Under the pieces are notes generated by a model. The model was not told where the DNA came from and made no database searches. It was given only the letters and a program-made list of their open reading frames with translations. The position numbers and the translations under genes are program-made. 64,000 nt of DNA from CAWAHD01 sp963781785 (lineage in GTDB: Bacteria > Planctomycetota > Planctomycetia > Isosphaerales > Isosphaeraceae): positions 4,340,001 through 4,404,000 of the forward strand of contig CAWAHD010000002.1 of NCBI GenBank assembly GCA_963781785.1. Reading direction: 5' to 3'. Of this stretch, positions 46,767-54,948 are shown piece by piece. How positions within the stretch are numbered: the first letter of the stretch is position 1; every line of letters starts with the position of its first letter.

Positions 46767-46991
46767 ATGTCGACAACCATGAAGTCGCTCGGCATCGACC
46801 AGCTCAACGTCACGGAACGAATTCTCCTGGTGGAAGAGATCTGGGACAGCATCAGAGCATCCCCGGAACTGGTCCCGCTCACCGAGGCGCAAAGAACCGA
46901 GCTCGACGAGCGGCTGGCGAAGCACGAAGCCGATCCCAAGGTCGGCGCGACATGGGACGAGGTCAAAGCTCGTCTGTGGGGCGACCGATGA
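46767..46991 (+). CDS. RelB-type antitoxin (addiction module component, TIGR02574-like)
   Basis: A 74-residue protein with the layout of the small TIGR02574 antitoxins: IDQLNVTERILLVEEIWDSI near the N-terminus, LTEAQRTELDERLAKHEADP in the middle and TWDEVKARLWG at the end. Such proteins neutralise RelE/ParE-type toxins encoded directly downstream. Here the toxin gene is reduced to 31 codons (46988-47083), so this is an orphan antitoxin. The ATG is preceded by a weak site. It lies between repeats R5 and R6. Confidence 0.83.
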   Translation: MSTTMKSLGIDQLNVTERILLVEEIWDSIRASPELVPLTEAQRTELDERLAKHEADPKVGATWDEVKARLWGDR

Positions 46992-47083
46992 GTCTTCCAG
47001 TCAAGGCAGAAGACACTCGAGTTGTCGTGATCGCTGTGATGCATGTGCGCCGCAATCCGAAGCGATGGCAGAAACGCGTTTGA
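46988..47083 (+). pseudogene. RelE/ParE-type toxin reduced to its start and C-terminal end
   Basis: The ATG overlaps the antitoxin stop (ATGA), as in intact pairs. After MSLPVKAED the frame goes straight to TRVVVIAVMHVRRNPKRW and ends, which is the C-terminal strand and tail of RelE/ParE toxins. About 60 central codons are missing, so an in-frame internal deletion seems to have disarmed the toxin while keeping the antitoxin. It abuts repeat R6. Confidence 0.68.
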
Positions 47084-47084
47084 G

Positions 47085-47192
47085 GCAGGCCGGTTCTCCA
47101 TCGAACCTGTCGCGAAAATCCGAATCTACCACAAAAGATCGCCGGCTTCCTGCCTCAGGCGCTTCAGAACCCGAGATTTGGCGAGAATGACC
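47085..47192 (-). repeat. Sigma-3'-end repeat R6 (the 3' end of the complete sigma gene)
   Basis: This is the only copy that continues into a whole sigma gene. The repeat covers the last ~25 codons (AVILAKSRVLKRLRQEAGD then LLW and stop at 47126) and ~40 bp beyond. Confidence 0.87.
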
Positions 47193-47707
47193 GCGTTCTC
47201 GGAAAGACCCAGTTCCTCGGCCACGCGCCCGGCCGGAACTTGATCGACGCCGAACCGCTGGAACGCCTCCCAGGTCGCCGGGGTGAAGTCGGGTTGCACG
47301 ACGGCCAGGAGCCTTTCGACGACATGCTTGTCGTGATCCCGGTCCCACTCGCGAGCGAGGTCGCCGTTCGGGTCGGACAACTGGTCGAGAAAACCGTCGG
47401 CCTGGTCGAGCCCAACAGCGGGCCGGCGGTGACGCTTCCTGCGGAAGTTGCGGACCTTGTTGACCGTCACCTGCCGGAGCCATGCCCGGAATGACCCTTC
47501 ACGCTTCCTGTCGAACCGGGGGATTTCACGGAACACGACGACCAGGACGTCCTGGGCCAGGTCGGCTGACTCGTCTCCGAGGCCAGGGACGCGGGTCAGC
47601 CAGCGCTCGATCAGGGGCAGATAGATGCCCTGCAGCCGGCTCCAGTCGGAGGCATCCGGCCGGGCGACTTTGAGCCGGTCGAGCAAACTGATGGACGTCG
47701 GATTCAC
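47126..47707 (-). CDS. ECF RNA polymerase sigma factor
   Basis: A 193-residue sigma-70 family ECF factor. Region 2 is at ~20-90 (ESADLAQDVLVVVFREIPRF, GSFRAWLRQVTVNKVRNFRR) and region 4 at ~130-190 (FTPATWEAFQRFGVDQVPAG with RVAEELGLSENAVILAKSRV). The start is GTG 47707. In planctomycetes this type is commonly encoded with a membrane Ser/Thr kinase whose N-terminus carries a zinc-finger-like motif, as in kinases A-C here. The nearest kinase gene on the strand is C, with two toxin-antitoxin modules between. It is the only complete sigma gene among seven repeat copies. Confidence 0.9.
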   Translation of the reverse strand: MNPTSISLLDRLKVARPDASDWSRLQGIYLPLIERWLTRVPGLGDESADLAQDVLVVVFREIPRFDRKREGSFRAWLRQVTVNKVRNFRRKRHRRPAVGLDQADGFLDQLSDPNGDLAREWDRDHDKHVVERLLAVVQPDFTPATWEAFQRFGVDQVPAGRVAEELGLSENAVILAKSRVLKRLRQEAGDLLW

Positions 47708-48453
47708 GAGCCATGGCCTGGTCGAGTTTTGGAGTCTCGATTTGACCGATCATCATACCCCGCCGCGCGGGGAAATGCAGCCTTGTCAAAATTCGGGTCA
47801 ACCCGTGATTCGGAATGTCTTACGACGACCCGACACATGGCCGAAGCTGTTGCAACACAGGGACCGGACCGGCGGTGGTGTAGGTCAGGCTTTCCAGCCT
47901 GACTTCCCGAACCGTCAGGCTGGAAAGCCTGACCTACAAAGAATCATGCTGCCAAGCTGCGTTTCGAGTGGTTAATGGTAAATTAGGTCCAGGCCTTGGC
48001 CGTCGCCAAGCCGCGCCCCACTGACCATAGCCCGAACCGCCGATTAGAGGTCCTGTGCCGATTGGACGAAGCGGCTTCGCCGCGGCATGGGGGAGCGGCC
48101 TCCGTGGTGTGCGCGGACGTGGAGCAGGTCGAGGCTGGCTGAATTCTGATGGGATACCCTGGGATTGGCCGGCCATTGTGGCTGGATTCTTTGCCTACGC
48201 ACGCAAGGGTATCGCGATTTCTCGGTCATTTTCGCGGGCTGAGGCCGATCCCATGATCCGGCCGTCCCGAACGATCGCCATGGGCACGCCCGCGCTCCCC
48301 CGTCCCGCGGCGAATCGCCTCGTCCAGTAGGCTTTTCTCATCGGCTTCGCGATCAGAAAAGCCTGATCGATTCTCCGTTTATTCTCGATCGATTGACCGA
48401 CGTGATCATCCCAATTGAATGCGATTCGTCGGATTCGCGGGTTCGACGCCCCG
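47708..48453. other. Gene-poor region with planctomycete inverted repeat
   Basis: About 750 bp without a convincing gene. It contains the inverted repeat at 47880-47937; frames here are short and of atypical composition. Confidence 0.45.
47880..47937. repeat. 24-bp perfect inverted repeat, planctomycete dispersed element
   Basis: Left arm 47880-47903 (GTAGGTCAGGCTTTCCAGCC then TGAC), 10-base spacer, and a perfectly complementary right arm 47914-47937. The same core is very widespread in planctomycete genomes (often seen translated as QAFQPD / QAGKPD). A folded RNA or REP-like role is possible. Confidence 0.85.
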
Positions 48454-48810
48454 TTCCGATCATTCCAAACTCATCCGCAACCCGAAGTCCTCTAACGAGA
48501 TGTAACATCAGTGCGCTGGCACTGTCGAGTTCCGATTATTCCAAACCCCTTCACAAGGCCAATCCCGGTAAGGACATGTGCCGACACCCCCATTTTCGCC
48601 CTTGAGTTCCGATTATTCCACGGAAATTCGCAACGCCAATTGCTGTATTGAGATGCGGCAAGGCGCCCGATTTTGGTCCGGATATATCGATTACTCCAAA
48701 CCCTATCGGAACTCCAACGCATGTCAAAGGTTAGGAAATGAGCCTACGTTTTTTCGATTATTCCAAACCCTTGCGGAACTCCAACTTGCGTAAGGGGTTG
48801 GGCAACGAGG
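48454..48810. repeat. Degenerate ~77-bp tandem array, five units
   Basis: Units start at about 48454, 48530, 48607, 48685 and 48752. Each opens with TTCCGATTATTCCAAACCC or a variant, followed by a GCAACnCCAA-like and GTAAnGA-like part. Spacing is 76-78 bp for the first three intervals and 67 for the last. The intervening ~40 bp are more diverged. No open frame or adjacent cas gene is present. A related single unit seems to lie near 46678. Confidence 0.65.
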
Positions 48811-48875
48811 TGGTTTTTTGCTGAGACTCGTTGTGTGCGCGACGGAGTCATTGATCGAGTTCCAATCGAGCCTGC

Positions 48876-49120
48876 TTCGCGCTCATCTACTCCTACGGCT
48901 TGCGCATTTCCGAGGCGGTCCCGCCCCCCGTCTCCGCGGTCGACTCCCCGCAGATGGCCTCTTCGAAAGAAGGAGGCCCAGCCATGGTCGATCTCCGCGT
49001 TTGCCGTCCGAAGGCCGATATCGAGTTGGCGGACGTCGTCCGCCGATTCGGCACCCAATACGTGTCGCAGTACAGCCCGGCCATTGATGCCCGCGCAGCA
49101 GAGGGCGCTGATGCCCCGAG
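48876..49120 (+). pseudogene. Remnants of a tyrosine recombinase and an IS91-type transposase
   Basis: A short piece reads FALIYSYGLRISEAV (48876 on), the helix before the catalytic Arg of XerC-like recombinases. After ~60 bp, AAGGAGG precedes ATG 48984, which opens MVDLRVCRPKADIELADVVR and RFGTQYVSQYSP, the start of IS91-family transposases. The frame is then broken (MPAQQRAL appears in a different frame) and nothing of the catalytic region follows. Recombinase plus IS91 transposase is a common pair, so this is probably the scar of one element. Confidence 0.65.
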
Positions 49121-49146
49121 CCCTCCCCTGCTCCTCATCGTCTCGA

Positions 49147-50304
49147 TCAATGAGTGACCTGGGGTGTTGCCTTGGTCGGCGAAGCCGCCGGCGTTTGCGA
49201 AGAGGTCGCAGCAGGCTCGGCCGTCTGGGCGCTGGGCGCCTGTGTGGTGGCGACCGGGCGCATTTGAGTGGTCATGACAGTCACGGGCACCTGGTAGGGT
49301 ACGCACACAGCCACCTGGCGCGTGATGGTTTCCGTGACCGGTCGGCACTTGACGGTCGGAACAGTAACCTGCTTTGACTGCGGGACCATGATCGTCTCCG
49401 TGCATGTCACGGTCTCGGTGATCGGCTTACGAACCATCCTGGTCACCGTCACATCGTACGGCTGCATCTCAAACGTGTTGACGCATTGGGTCACTTTATA
49501 CGGGATTCGCTGAACGCGGACTTGAGGAACCGTGACGGTCTGCTGGACTGTCGTGAATTTCGTGCGAGTCCGCTGCACGTTGAACGTCTCCGGGACATAT
49601 CTCACCGCCGGACGGGTCACGGCCACCTGCTGTTCGTAGCACGTCGTCACCGAGTTGTAGCGAACGCAGGGCGATGCACAGCCGGCGCAACCGCCGCCAC
49701 AGCGGTGCCCGCACTGATGCGCACAAGTGACAACAGGGACAACCGTTGTGACCGGGATTCGCTGGGTGACGTAGCAAACCTGCGGCTCGACGATCTGACG
49801 CATTCTGGTGACCGGTACGGTCTCGGTGATGCACTCGGGAACCATCCTGGTGATCGTCTTATTGGTCATCTCGGTCGTGCAGTGGACCTGGTAGAGCGTG
49901 CGCTCGACGGTCTTGGTGACCGGGATCGGCCGATAGCACTTTTGCACGACCGTCTGGGGCTCGCAAACGTAGCGAGTGAACTGCCTATTCACGGTCTGCT
50001 GCGACGGCACGCACCAGGTCACGGTCCGAGTTTCATTGACGACCTCGGGGACCATCCGAGTCACCGGCACGTTCTCGGTGCGGTACTCGGTCCGGTAGTA
50101 AGTCTGAGAACATGTCACCGGCACCTGCACGCATTCGTAAGCACTGACCGTCTGAGCGACCGCCGTCTGCGCCGAGCCGGCGGCGCCGGCCTGCCCGGAA
50201 GGTGCTTGCGTCTCTCCGTAAACGAACGATCCCCCCGCGAGCCCTGAAACCGCGAAAACAACCCCCGCCGTCACGAACACCCGGTTCGGCTTCACTCGTT
50301 GCAT
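49147..50304 (-). CDS. Secreted Cys/Tyr/Thr/Val-rich protein (YTV-type wall protein)
   Basis: A 385-residue protein with a signal peptide (VFVTAGVVFAVSGLAGGSFVYG). The mature part is a long series of short Thr/Val strands with paired turns such as VPVTRMVPEVV, TITRMVPECITETVPVTRM, CYRPIPVTKTVERTLYQVHC and VTVTRMVRKPITETVTCTE, about 17 Cys in all, and a Gly/Cys cluster HQCGHRCGGGCAGCASPC near the middle. This resembles YTV-type proteins found in planctomycete cell walls, thought to be crosslinked through Cys. The C-terminal ~35 residues are Ala/Thr/Pro-rich. ATG 50304 has a GGGAGG upstream. It is a stand-alone gene. Confidence 0.8.
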   Translation of the reverse strand: MQRVKPNRVFVTAGVVFAVSGLAGGSFVYGETQAPSGQAGAAGSAQTAVAQTVSAYECVQVPVTCSQTYYRTEYRTENVPVTRMVPEVVNETRTVTWCVPSQQTVNRQFTRYVCEPQTVVQKCYRPIPVTKTVERTLYQVHCTTEMTNKTITRMVPECITETVPVTRMRQIVEPQVCYVTQRIPVTTVVPVVTCAHQCGHRCGGGCAGCASPCVRYNSVTTCYEQQVAVTRPAVRYVPETFNVQRTRTKFTTVQQTVTVPQVRVQRIPYKVTQCVNTFEMQPYDVTVTRMVRKPITETVTCTETIMVPQSKQVTVPTVKCRPVTETITRQVAVCVPYQVPVTVMTTQMRPVATTQAPSAQTAEPAATSSQTPAASPTKATPQVTH

Positions 50305-50657
50305 GGCACGTGGCCTCCCACAGAATCCGTAGTAGTAGTTGAGCGATGAGCGAGACCCCTCCATGCAATCTAGACTATCTACTCCCTTTTATCCCAAAAT
50401 TCGATGTAGAGCTTGGATTCTACGTAGAACCAGCAGTTTCTGCAAGTTGCTCATCCGCGCCTCAAAATTGCGAAGCTAGTGTGACCGACCCGAGGGGTGT
50501 GTGCGGTAGCGGATTTGTGGGATGGGATGAGCGTCACGTCGCGAAATCGGTCGCGTTTGCGTATGCTGTCGAAAGGTCTTCGAGAGGGAGAGGAGCCCTT
50601 GCGAGTGGGCTCCGTCGCTGAAGACCAGGGACCACGGACCAAGGATTGATTCTGTCC

Positions 50658-51587
50658 ATGACCAAGCCCGAGCGTGAACGTAGCCTGGCGGTATTCATCG
50701 ACCTGGAAAACCTGGCGATGGGGTTCCAGAATCAGCGCAAGATCCGATTCGAGGTGCAGAAGGTCCTGGAGCGCCTGGTCGAAAAAGGGAAGCTGATTGT
50801 GAAGAAGGCGTATGCCGACTGGAGCCGGTATCCCAGTTACACGGCTCCATTCCACGAAGCCGCCATCGAGCTGATCGAGATCCCCAAGCGGGCCCAGACC
50901 GGCAAGAATTCGGCTGATATCCGCCTGGTCGTCGATGCCATGGACCTGGCCTGGAGCAAGGTCCACGTCGATACCTTCGTGATTGTTTCGGGCGACTCCG
51001 ACTTTTCTCCTTTGGTTTCCAAGCTCAAGGAAAACGGCAAGCACGTGATCGGCCTGGGGATGAAAGGATCGACGTCGGACCTGCTGCGCGATAATTGCGA
51101 CGAGTTCATCTATTACGAAGACCTGGAGCGGCAGGAGCAGAACGAGCAACAGCTCGCAACCGACCTCAACTCGTACCTGCCTCCCAATCTTCCGGAGCGC
51201 CAGCGCGAGCTTTTCAGCTTGTTGATCGAAGCCTGCAACGCACTGCGGCGGGAGAATCATGAGGTGCTCTATGCGTCGATGATCAAGGACACCATGAAAC
51301 GCAAGAAGCCCTCGTTCGACGAGAGCTACTACGGCTATCGCAGTTTCACCCACTTGCTGGAGGACGCCGACAACCTGGCGCTCGTTGACATCGAGCGGAA
51401 TCCCAAGAGCGGGACCTACGTCGTCACGAGCTTCAGCGGGGAGCGCGAGCGGAAGCGGCTGGCGGCTGGCTCGGCCAGCCCCGGCGGCCCTGGCAGCCCC
51501 GCCGGTCCTCCGGCTCCGGGCCAGAGTGCGGCCGATCGAGCCGCCGCGCGCCGCGAACGGGGCATTCGCCCGCGCCGGCGGCGCTGA
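50658..51587 (+). CDS. NYN-domain (PIN-like) putative RNase with OST-HTH-type domain
   Basis: A 309-residue protein. The NYN/PIN-like nuclease domain is at ~1-155 (LAVFIDLENLAMGF with the first acidic pair, KNSADIRLVVDAMDLAW, FVIVSGDSDFSPLVSKLKEN with the second acidic cluster, DEFIYYEDL). An OST-HTH/LOTUS-like winged-helix region follows (~185-265: RELFSLLIEACNALRRENHE, MIKDTMKRKKPSFDESYYGY, SFTHLLEDA). The tail is Pro/Gly/Arg-rich. The combination is known in bacteria and is thought to cut RNA or to read RNA structure. ATG 50658 starts at the fold; an in-frame ATG 12 bp upstream is less likely. Confidence 0.88.
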   Translation: MTKPERERSLAVFIDLENLAMGFQNQRKIRFEVQKVLERLVEKGKLIVKKAYADWSRYPSYTAPFHEAAIELIEIPKRAQTGKNSADIRLVVDAMDLAWSKVHVDTFVIVSGDSDFSPLVSKLKENGKHVIGLGMKGSTSDLLRDNCDEFIYYEDLERQEQNEQQLATDLNSYLPPNLPERQRELFSLLIEACNALRRENHEVLYASMIKDTMKRKKPSFDESYYGYRSFTHLLEDADNLALVDIERNPKSGTYVVTSFSGERERKRLAAGSASPGGPGSPAGPPAPGQSAADRAAARRERGIRPRRRR

Positions 51588-51627
51588 GCAGGATTCTGGC
51601 CTCTCGCCCCGCGCGAATGCGCACGGC

Positions 51628-51653
51628 GGGCTGGCGGTTTTGACCGCCAGCCC
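51628..51653. terminator. Inverted repeat after the NYN gene, possible terminator
   Basis: A perfect 11-bp stem GGGCTGGCGGT / ACCGCCAGCCC with a 4-base loop, 40 bp after the stop. There is no T tract, so it may be a dispersed REP-like hairpin instead. Confidence 0.5.
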
Positions 51654-51830
51654 TACTCGGGCTTGCCGCCGCTCGGTATGATACTCGAGAGACAAACTCG
51701 TGCGAATTGTCGTCAGAGCGCAGCGGCGACTCGGCCGCCCTCCTCCAACCAGCCGTGTCGGTGGCGATCCTACCGTATTCACGAAGGCCTCGGTTCCGGC
51801 CACACCGATTCGGCCAGGAGCTTCTCAGCC

Positions 51831-52646
51831 ATGTCGAAGTCTTATTTCACGGCGGCGTCCGCGCTGGCGGTCGTACTGACCCTGGTTGCGCGAGCACCCA
51901 GTCGCGCGGACGAGGGACCCAGGAACCCTGTGCTCAAGAAGAACGGCATGAAAGTCCTGGGCTCTCTCTGGGTCCTCGAGGCCGAGTCGGATTTCAAGAA
52001 CAAGCTGAGCGACGCTCGCCGGCAGTCCCGACAGTTGAACCATGCCGTGATGCTCCAGCAGGGAACCCTGAGCCCGAAGGACTATCAAGACACGGTCAAA
52101 GGGGTAAACAACCAGATCAACCAGATGAGGCAACAGATCAATGCCTTGAACCAGCAGATGAGTCGCCTTCCGCGCAGGCGCGGCATGCTGATGAACAACT
52201 ACGTCCAGGAACAGTACAACGAGTGGCTGATCTACCGGAATCAGCTTCAGATGGAAATCAATCAGGAATCTGCGTGGCTGAACCAGCTCAAGGCCCAGCA
52301 GTCCGACCCGAAGTCGAAAGAAAAGATCGACGCCGAGGTGAACGATCGGCGACAAGCCTATCATCAAGCTCTGCAAGACCTGCGCACCCTGGTCGACTCG
52401 ACCAACGAGAAGTACAGCGAGCTGAAGGACAGCGACGAGGTCAAGAAAGCCTTGGTCGTGGCTGGCAAGGGGGCGAGAGACAAGCCGAGGCTCGGTCCCT
52501 CGCACGATTACTTGAACAATGTCAAACTGTTCGAGAAGCTCGAGAGAGCGGAATCGGGTGAGGACCCGAAAGCAGCGAAAGCAAAATCGACACGGCGGTC
52601 TCGAAGCAAATCCAAAAGCCGGCAATCGTCGCCGCTCGATGAATGA
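51831..52646 (+). CDS. Exported coiled-coil hypothetical protein
   Basis: A 271-residue protein. Signal peptide (FTAASALAVVLTLVARAPSR, cleavage near SRADEG), then a short conserved-looking KVLGSLWVLEAESDF, then a Gln/Asn-rich helical coiled coil (~50-200: VNNQINQMRQQINALNQQMS, NQESAWLNQLKAQQ). The C-terminal tail is Lys/Ser/Arg-rich. AGGAG precedes ATG 51831. No enzyme motif is seen; it may be an envelope spacer or adaptor. The serpin gene follows on the same strand after ~60 bp. Confidence 0.72.
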   Translation: MSKSYFTAASALAVVLTLVARAPSRADEGPRNPVLKKNGMKVLGSLWVLEAESDFKNKLSDARRQSRQLNHAVMLQQGTLSPKDYQDTVKGVNNQINQMRQQINALNQQMSRLPRRRGMLMNNYVQEQYNEWLIYRNQLQMEINQESAWLNQLKAQQSDPKSKEKIDAEVNDRRQAYHQALQDLRTLVDSTNEKYSELKDSDEVKKALVVAGKGARDKPRLGPSHDYLNNVKLFEKLERAESGEDPKAAKAKSTRRSRSKSKSRQSSPLDE

Positions 52647-52706
52647 GGCCGGCTTGTCGTACGGCTGCCGGGGCTGATCCGGTCAATATGTCCTCTATGG
52701 CATCCC

Positions 52707-53987
52707 GTGTGCATTGCGGCGGTCGGCCGCTTCTCCCGCCGATACGGAGCAGTTCCCTTGTTTCACATCTCCCTCGCGTCCTTGGTGCTGATTCCGTGTC
52801 TTCTTGGCGGGGAAGCGAAGGCCATGGATCCCGAGCGGCCAGCCGAAATACTCGTGCAAGGCAACAGTGCGTTTGCCCTGGATCTCTATGCCCGGGTCAA
52901 AGAAGGAGAAGGCAACCGATTCTTCTCGCCGTTCTCGATCTCGTGCGCCCTGGCAATGACCTACGCAGGCGCCGAGGATGAGACGGCCGTGCAGATGGCC
53001 AAGACGCTGCACTTTACCCTGCCGCCCGGAGAGCTTCACCCCGCATTCCACGGCTTGATTTCCGAGCTGAACAGCCGCACGTCGTCGCCGGCCGGTGCGA
53101 AACAGGCACCCGGCGTGCAACTGCTCACTGCGAACGCCCTCTGGGCCCAGGCTGGCGAGCGCATCCTGTCTGACTTTCAGAAGCGGATCGAGATCAACTA
53201 TCAGGGAGGTCTTTACCCGGTCGACTTTCGCCAGGCACCCCAAGATGCGATCCACACCATCAACACCTGGGTCGAGGAGCATACACACGGCAAGATCAAG
53301 GACCTGCTCAAGCCGCAGCACATCGACTCCCAGACGATCTTGATCCTGACCAATGCGATCTATTTCAAGGCCCTCTGGGCCGCCCCGTTCACGGTGCAAG
53401 CGACGGCCCCCGCCGATTTCCACGTGCCCGATCACGATCCCGTCCGCGTCGACATGATGAATCTGACCAACCGGTTCCGTTACCTTGACGACAAATCGTT
53501 TCAAGCGCTGGAGCTGCCCTATCAAGGAAACGGCCAGGCGATGGTCATCCTCTTACCGAGGGAGAAGGACGGTCTGGCCAAGCTGGAAGCGTCGCTTTCG
53601 TACGAGATGCTGGAGGGTTCGCTCAAGAAGCTTTCATCCCGCCGCGTGACCGTGAGCCTCCCGCGGTTCAAGCTCACTGCGGAGCTCGAGCTGAAAGACA
53701 CGCTTTCCGCGATGGGAATGCCCCTGGCCTTCCAGCCGCGCAAGGCAGATTTCGCGGGGATCACCGGCACGCGCGACATCGCGATCTCGGCCGTTGTGCA
53801 CAAGGCGTTCGTCGAGGTCGAGGAGAAGGGAACCGAGGCGGCGGCGGCGACCGGAGTCGTGGCGTTCAGAGCTGCGGCGGTGGCGGCTCCCCCGGTCGTG
53901 TTTCGTGCCGATCATCCCTTCTTCTTCTTGATCCGCGATACGCGAACCGGCAGCGTGTTGTTTCTGGGGAGGCTGGTGCGGCCGTAG
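52707..53987 (+). CDS. Secreted serpin (serine protease inhibitor)
   Basis: A 426-residue serpin. A signal segment (LFHISLASLVLIPCLLGGEA) precedes the serpin fold: NRFFSPFSISCALAMTYAGA, ANALWAQAG, TNAIYFKALWAAPF, LPRFKLTAELEL and FRADHPFFFLIRD. The reactive-loop hinge reads EEKGTEAAAATG, matching the small-residue P15-P9 pattern of inhibitory serpins, so it is expected to trap a protease. The scissile region is near VVAFRAAAV. The start could be GTG 52707 or a TTG at 52758 that directly opens the signal peptide. Serpins are uncommon in bacteria. Confidence 0.92.
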   Translation: MCIAAVGRFSRRYGAVPLFHISLASLVLIPCLLGGEAKAMDPERPAEILVQGNSAFALDLYARVKEGEGNRFFSPFSISCALAMTYAGAEDETAVQMAKTLHFTLPPGELHPAFHGLISELNSRTSSPAGAKQAPGVQLLTANALWAQAGERILSDFQKRIEINYQGGLYPVDFRQAPQDAIHTINTWVEEHTHGKIKDLLKPQHIDSQTILILTNAIYFKALWAAPFTVQATAPADFHVPDHDPVRVDMMNLTNRFRYLDDKSFQALELPYQGNGQAMVILLPREKDGLAKLEASLSYEMLEGSLKKLSSRRVTVSLPRFKLTAELELKDTLSAMGMPLAFQPRKADFAGITGTRDIAISAVVHKAFVEVEEKGTEAAAATGVVAFRAAAVAAPPVVFRADHPFFFLIRDTRTGSVLFLGRLVRP

Positions 53988-54123
53988 AGACCGCGACTGC
54001 CTGGTCCCTGCCGAAGGCACGTGCCCGCGGCTCCCCGTGGAAAAGACTGCGCGTTGTCGGCTAGGATAATCTCACTTCAGCGGGCAACCGTCATCTCCGC
54101 GTTCACGTCAGGCGAGTGCAATC

Positions 54124-54882
54124 ATGATCCTCGGCAAACTCTGGAAGGCCATTGCGTCGCAGTTCAACAAGCTGGCCAATGCGATTCGGGGCTATGACCC
54201 GATCGCCGAGATGCAGTACGAGTATGACCGTTCGGTCGAGCAGATCAAGGAGGGTCGAGAGGGATTGGCGCAGTATCGCGCGCTGGTCGAGCGGGTGTCG
54301 CGGCAGGTGGAAGAACAGCGCAAACGGGTCGCCCTCCTGGAGGCGAAGATCAAGGCCTACCTGAATGCGGGCGACCGCGAGACCGCGGGCCGGTTTGCGC
54401 TCGACCTCAAGCGAGCCAAGGATGACGCCGCGGAAAACGAAAAACAACTGGCGGTCCATGAGCAGGCTTATCAGAACAACCTGCTCAAGATCCAGCACGC
54501 AGTCAAGAAACTCGACGAGGTCAAGCACAAGATCTCCAAGTATGACGCGGATCTCAAGATGAGCCGAGCGGAGTCGGAAGTGGCCGCCCTGGCTAACCAG
54601 TTCAATTTCGACGTGACGACCGACTTCGGGCAGGCCGAGCAGATCCTCCAGGACCGGATCGACCAGAATCGGGCGAAGGTGCGGGTGGCGGCGGATCTCT
54701 CGGGTCAGGGCCTGGAAGAGATCCAGCGCGAAGTCGCCATCGAGAAAACCCTGGCTGACGACGCGCTTCGGGAATTCGAGGTCTCGCACGGCATGGCCAC
54801 GCCCGAAACGGCCAACACGCCGCAGTCGGCCAAGGAATTAGGGCCGGCGACCAAGACCTTGGCACCACTTCCCGAGATTTGA
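54124..54882 (+). CDS. pspA: PspA/IM30 family membrane-remodelling protein
   Basis: A 252-residue PspA/IM30 (ESCRT-III superfamily) protein. It starts MILGKLWKAIASQFNKLAN, an amphipathic helix, with the typical IRGYDPIAEMQYEYDRSVEQ next. A long helical hairpin follows (REGLAQYRALVERVSRQVEE to FALDLKRAKDDAAENEKQL). The tail has EQILQDRIDQNRAKVRVAAD. The family binds stressed inner membranes and forms helical scaffolds. It is followed after 66 bp by the AAA+ gene on the same strand, which suggests an ESCRT-III/Vps4-like pair (inference). Confidence 0.9.
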   Translation: MILGKLWKAIASQFNKLANAIRGYDPIAEMQYEYDRSVEQIKEGREGLAQYRALVERVSRQVEEQRKRVALLEAKIKAYLNAGDRETAGRFALDLKRAKDDAAENEKQLAVHEQAYQNNLLKIQHAVKKLDEVKHKISKYDADLKMSRAESEVAALANQFNFDVTTDFGQAEQILQDRIDQNRAKVRVAADLSGQGLEEIQREVAIEKTLADDALREFEVSHGMATPETANTPQSAKELGPATKTLAPLPEI

Positions 54883-54902
54883 GCCGGTGGATTTGAGTCG
54901 GT

Positions 54903-54933
<31 letters not shown>

Positions 54934-54948
54934 TGGGGAACGCCGAAC

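Noticed and set aside
47751..47800. Sigma-70 promoter TTGACA...TATGAT upstream of the sigma gene
   Set aside because: On the minus strand the two hexamers are about 26 bp apart, too far for a normal promoter.
48454..48810. CRISPR array
   Set aside because: Units are too diverged, spacing drops to 67 bp at the end and no cas gene is present.
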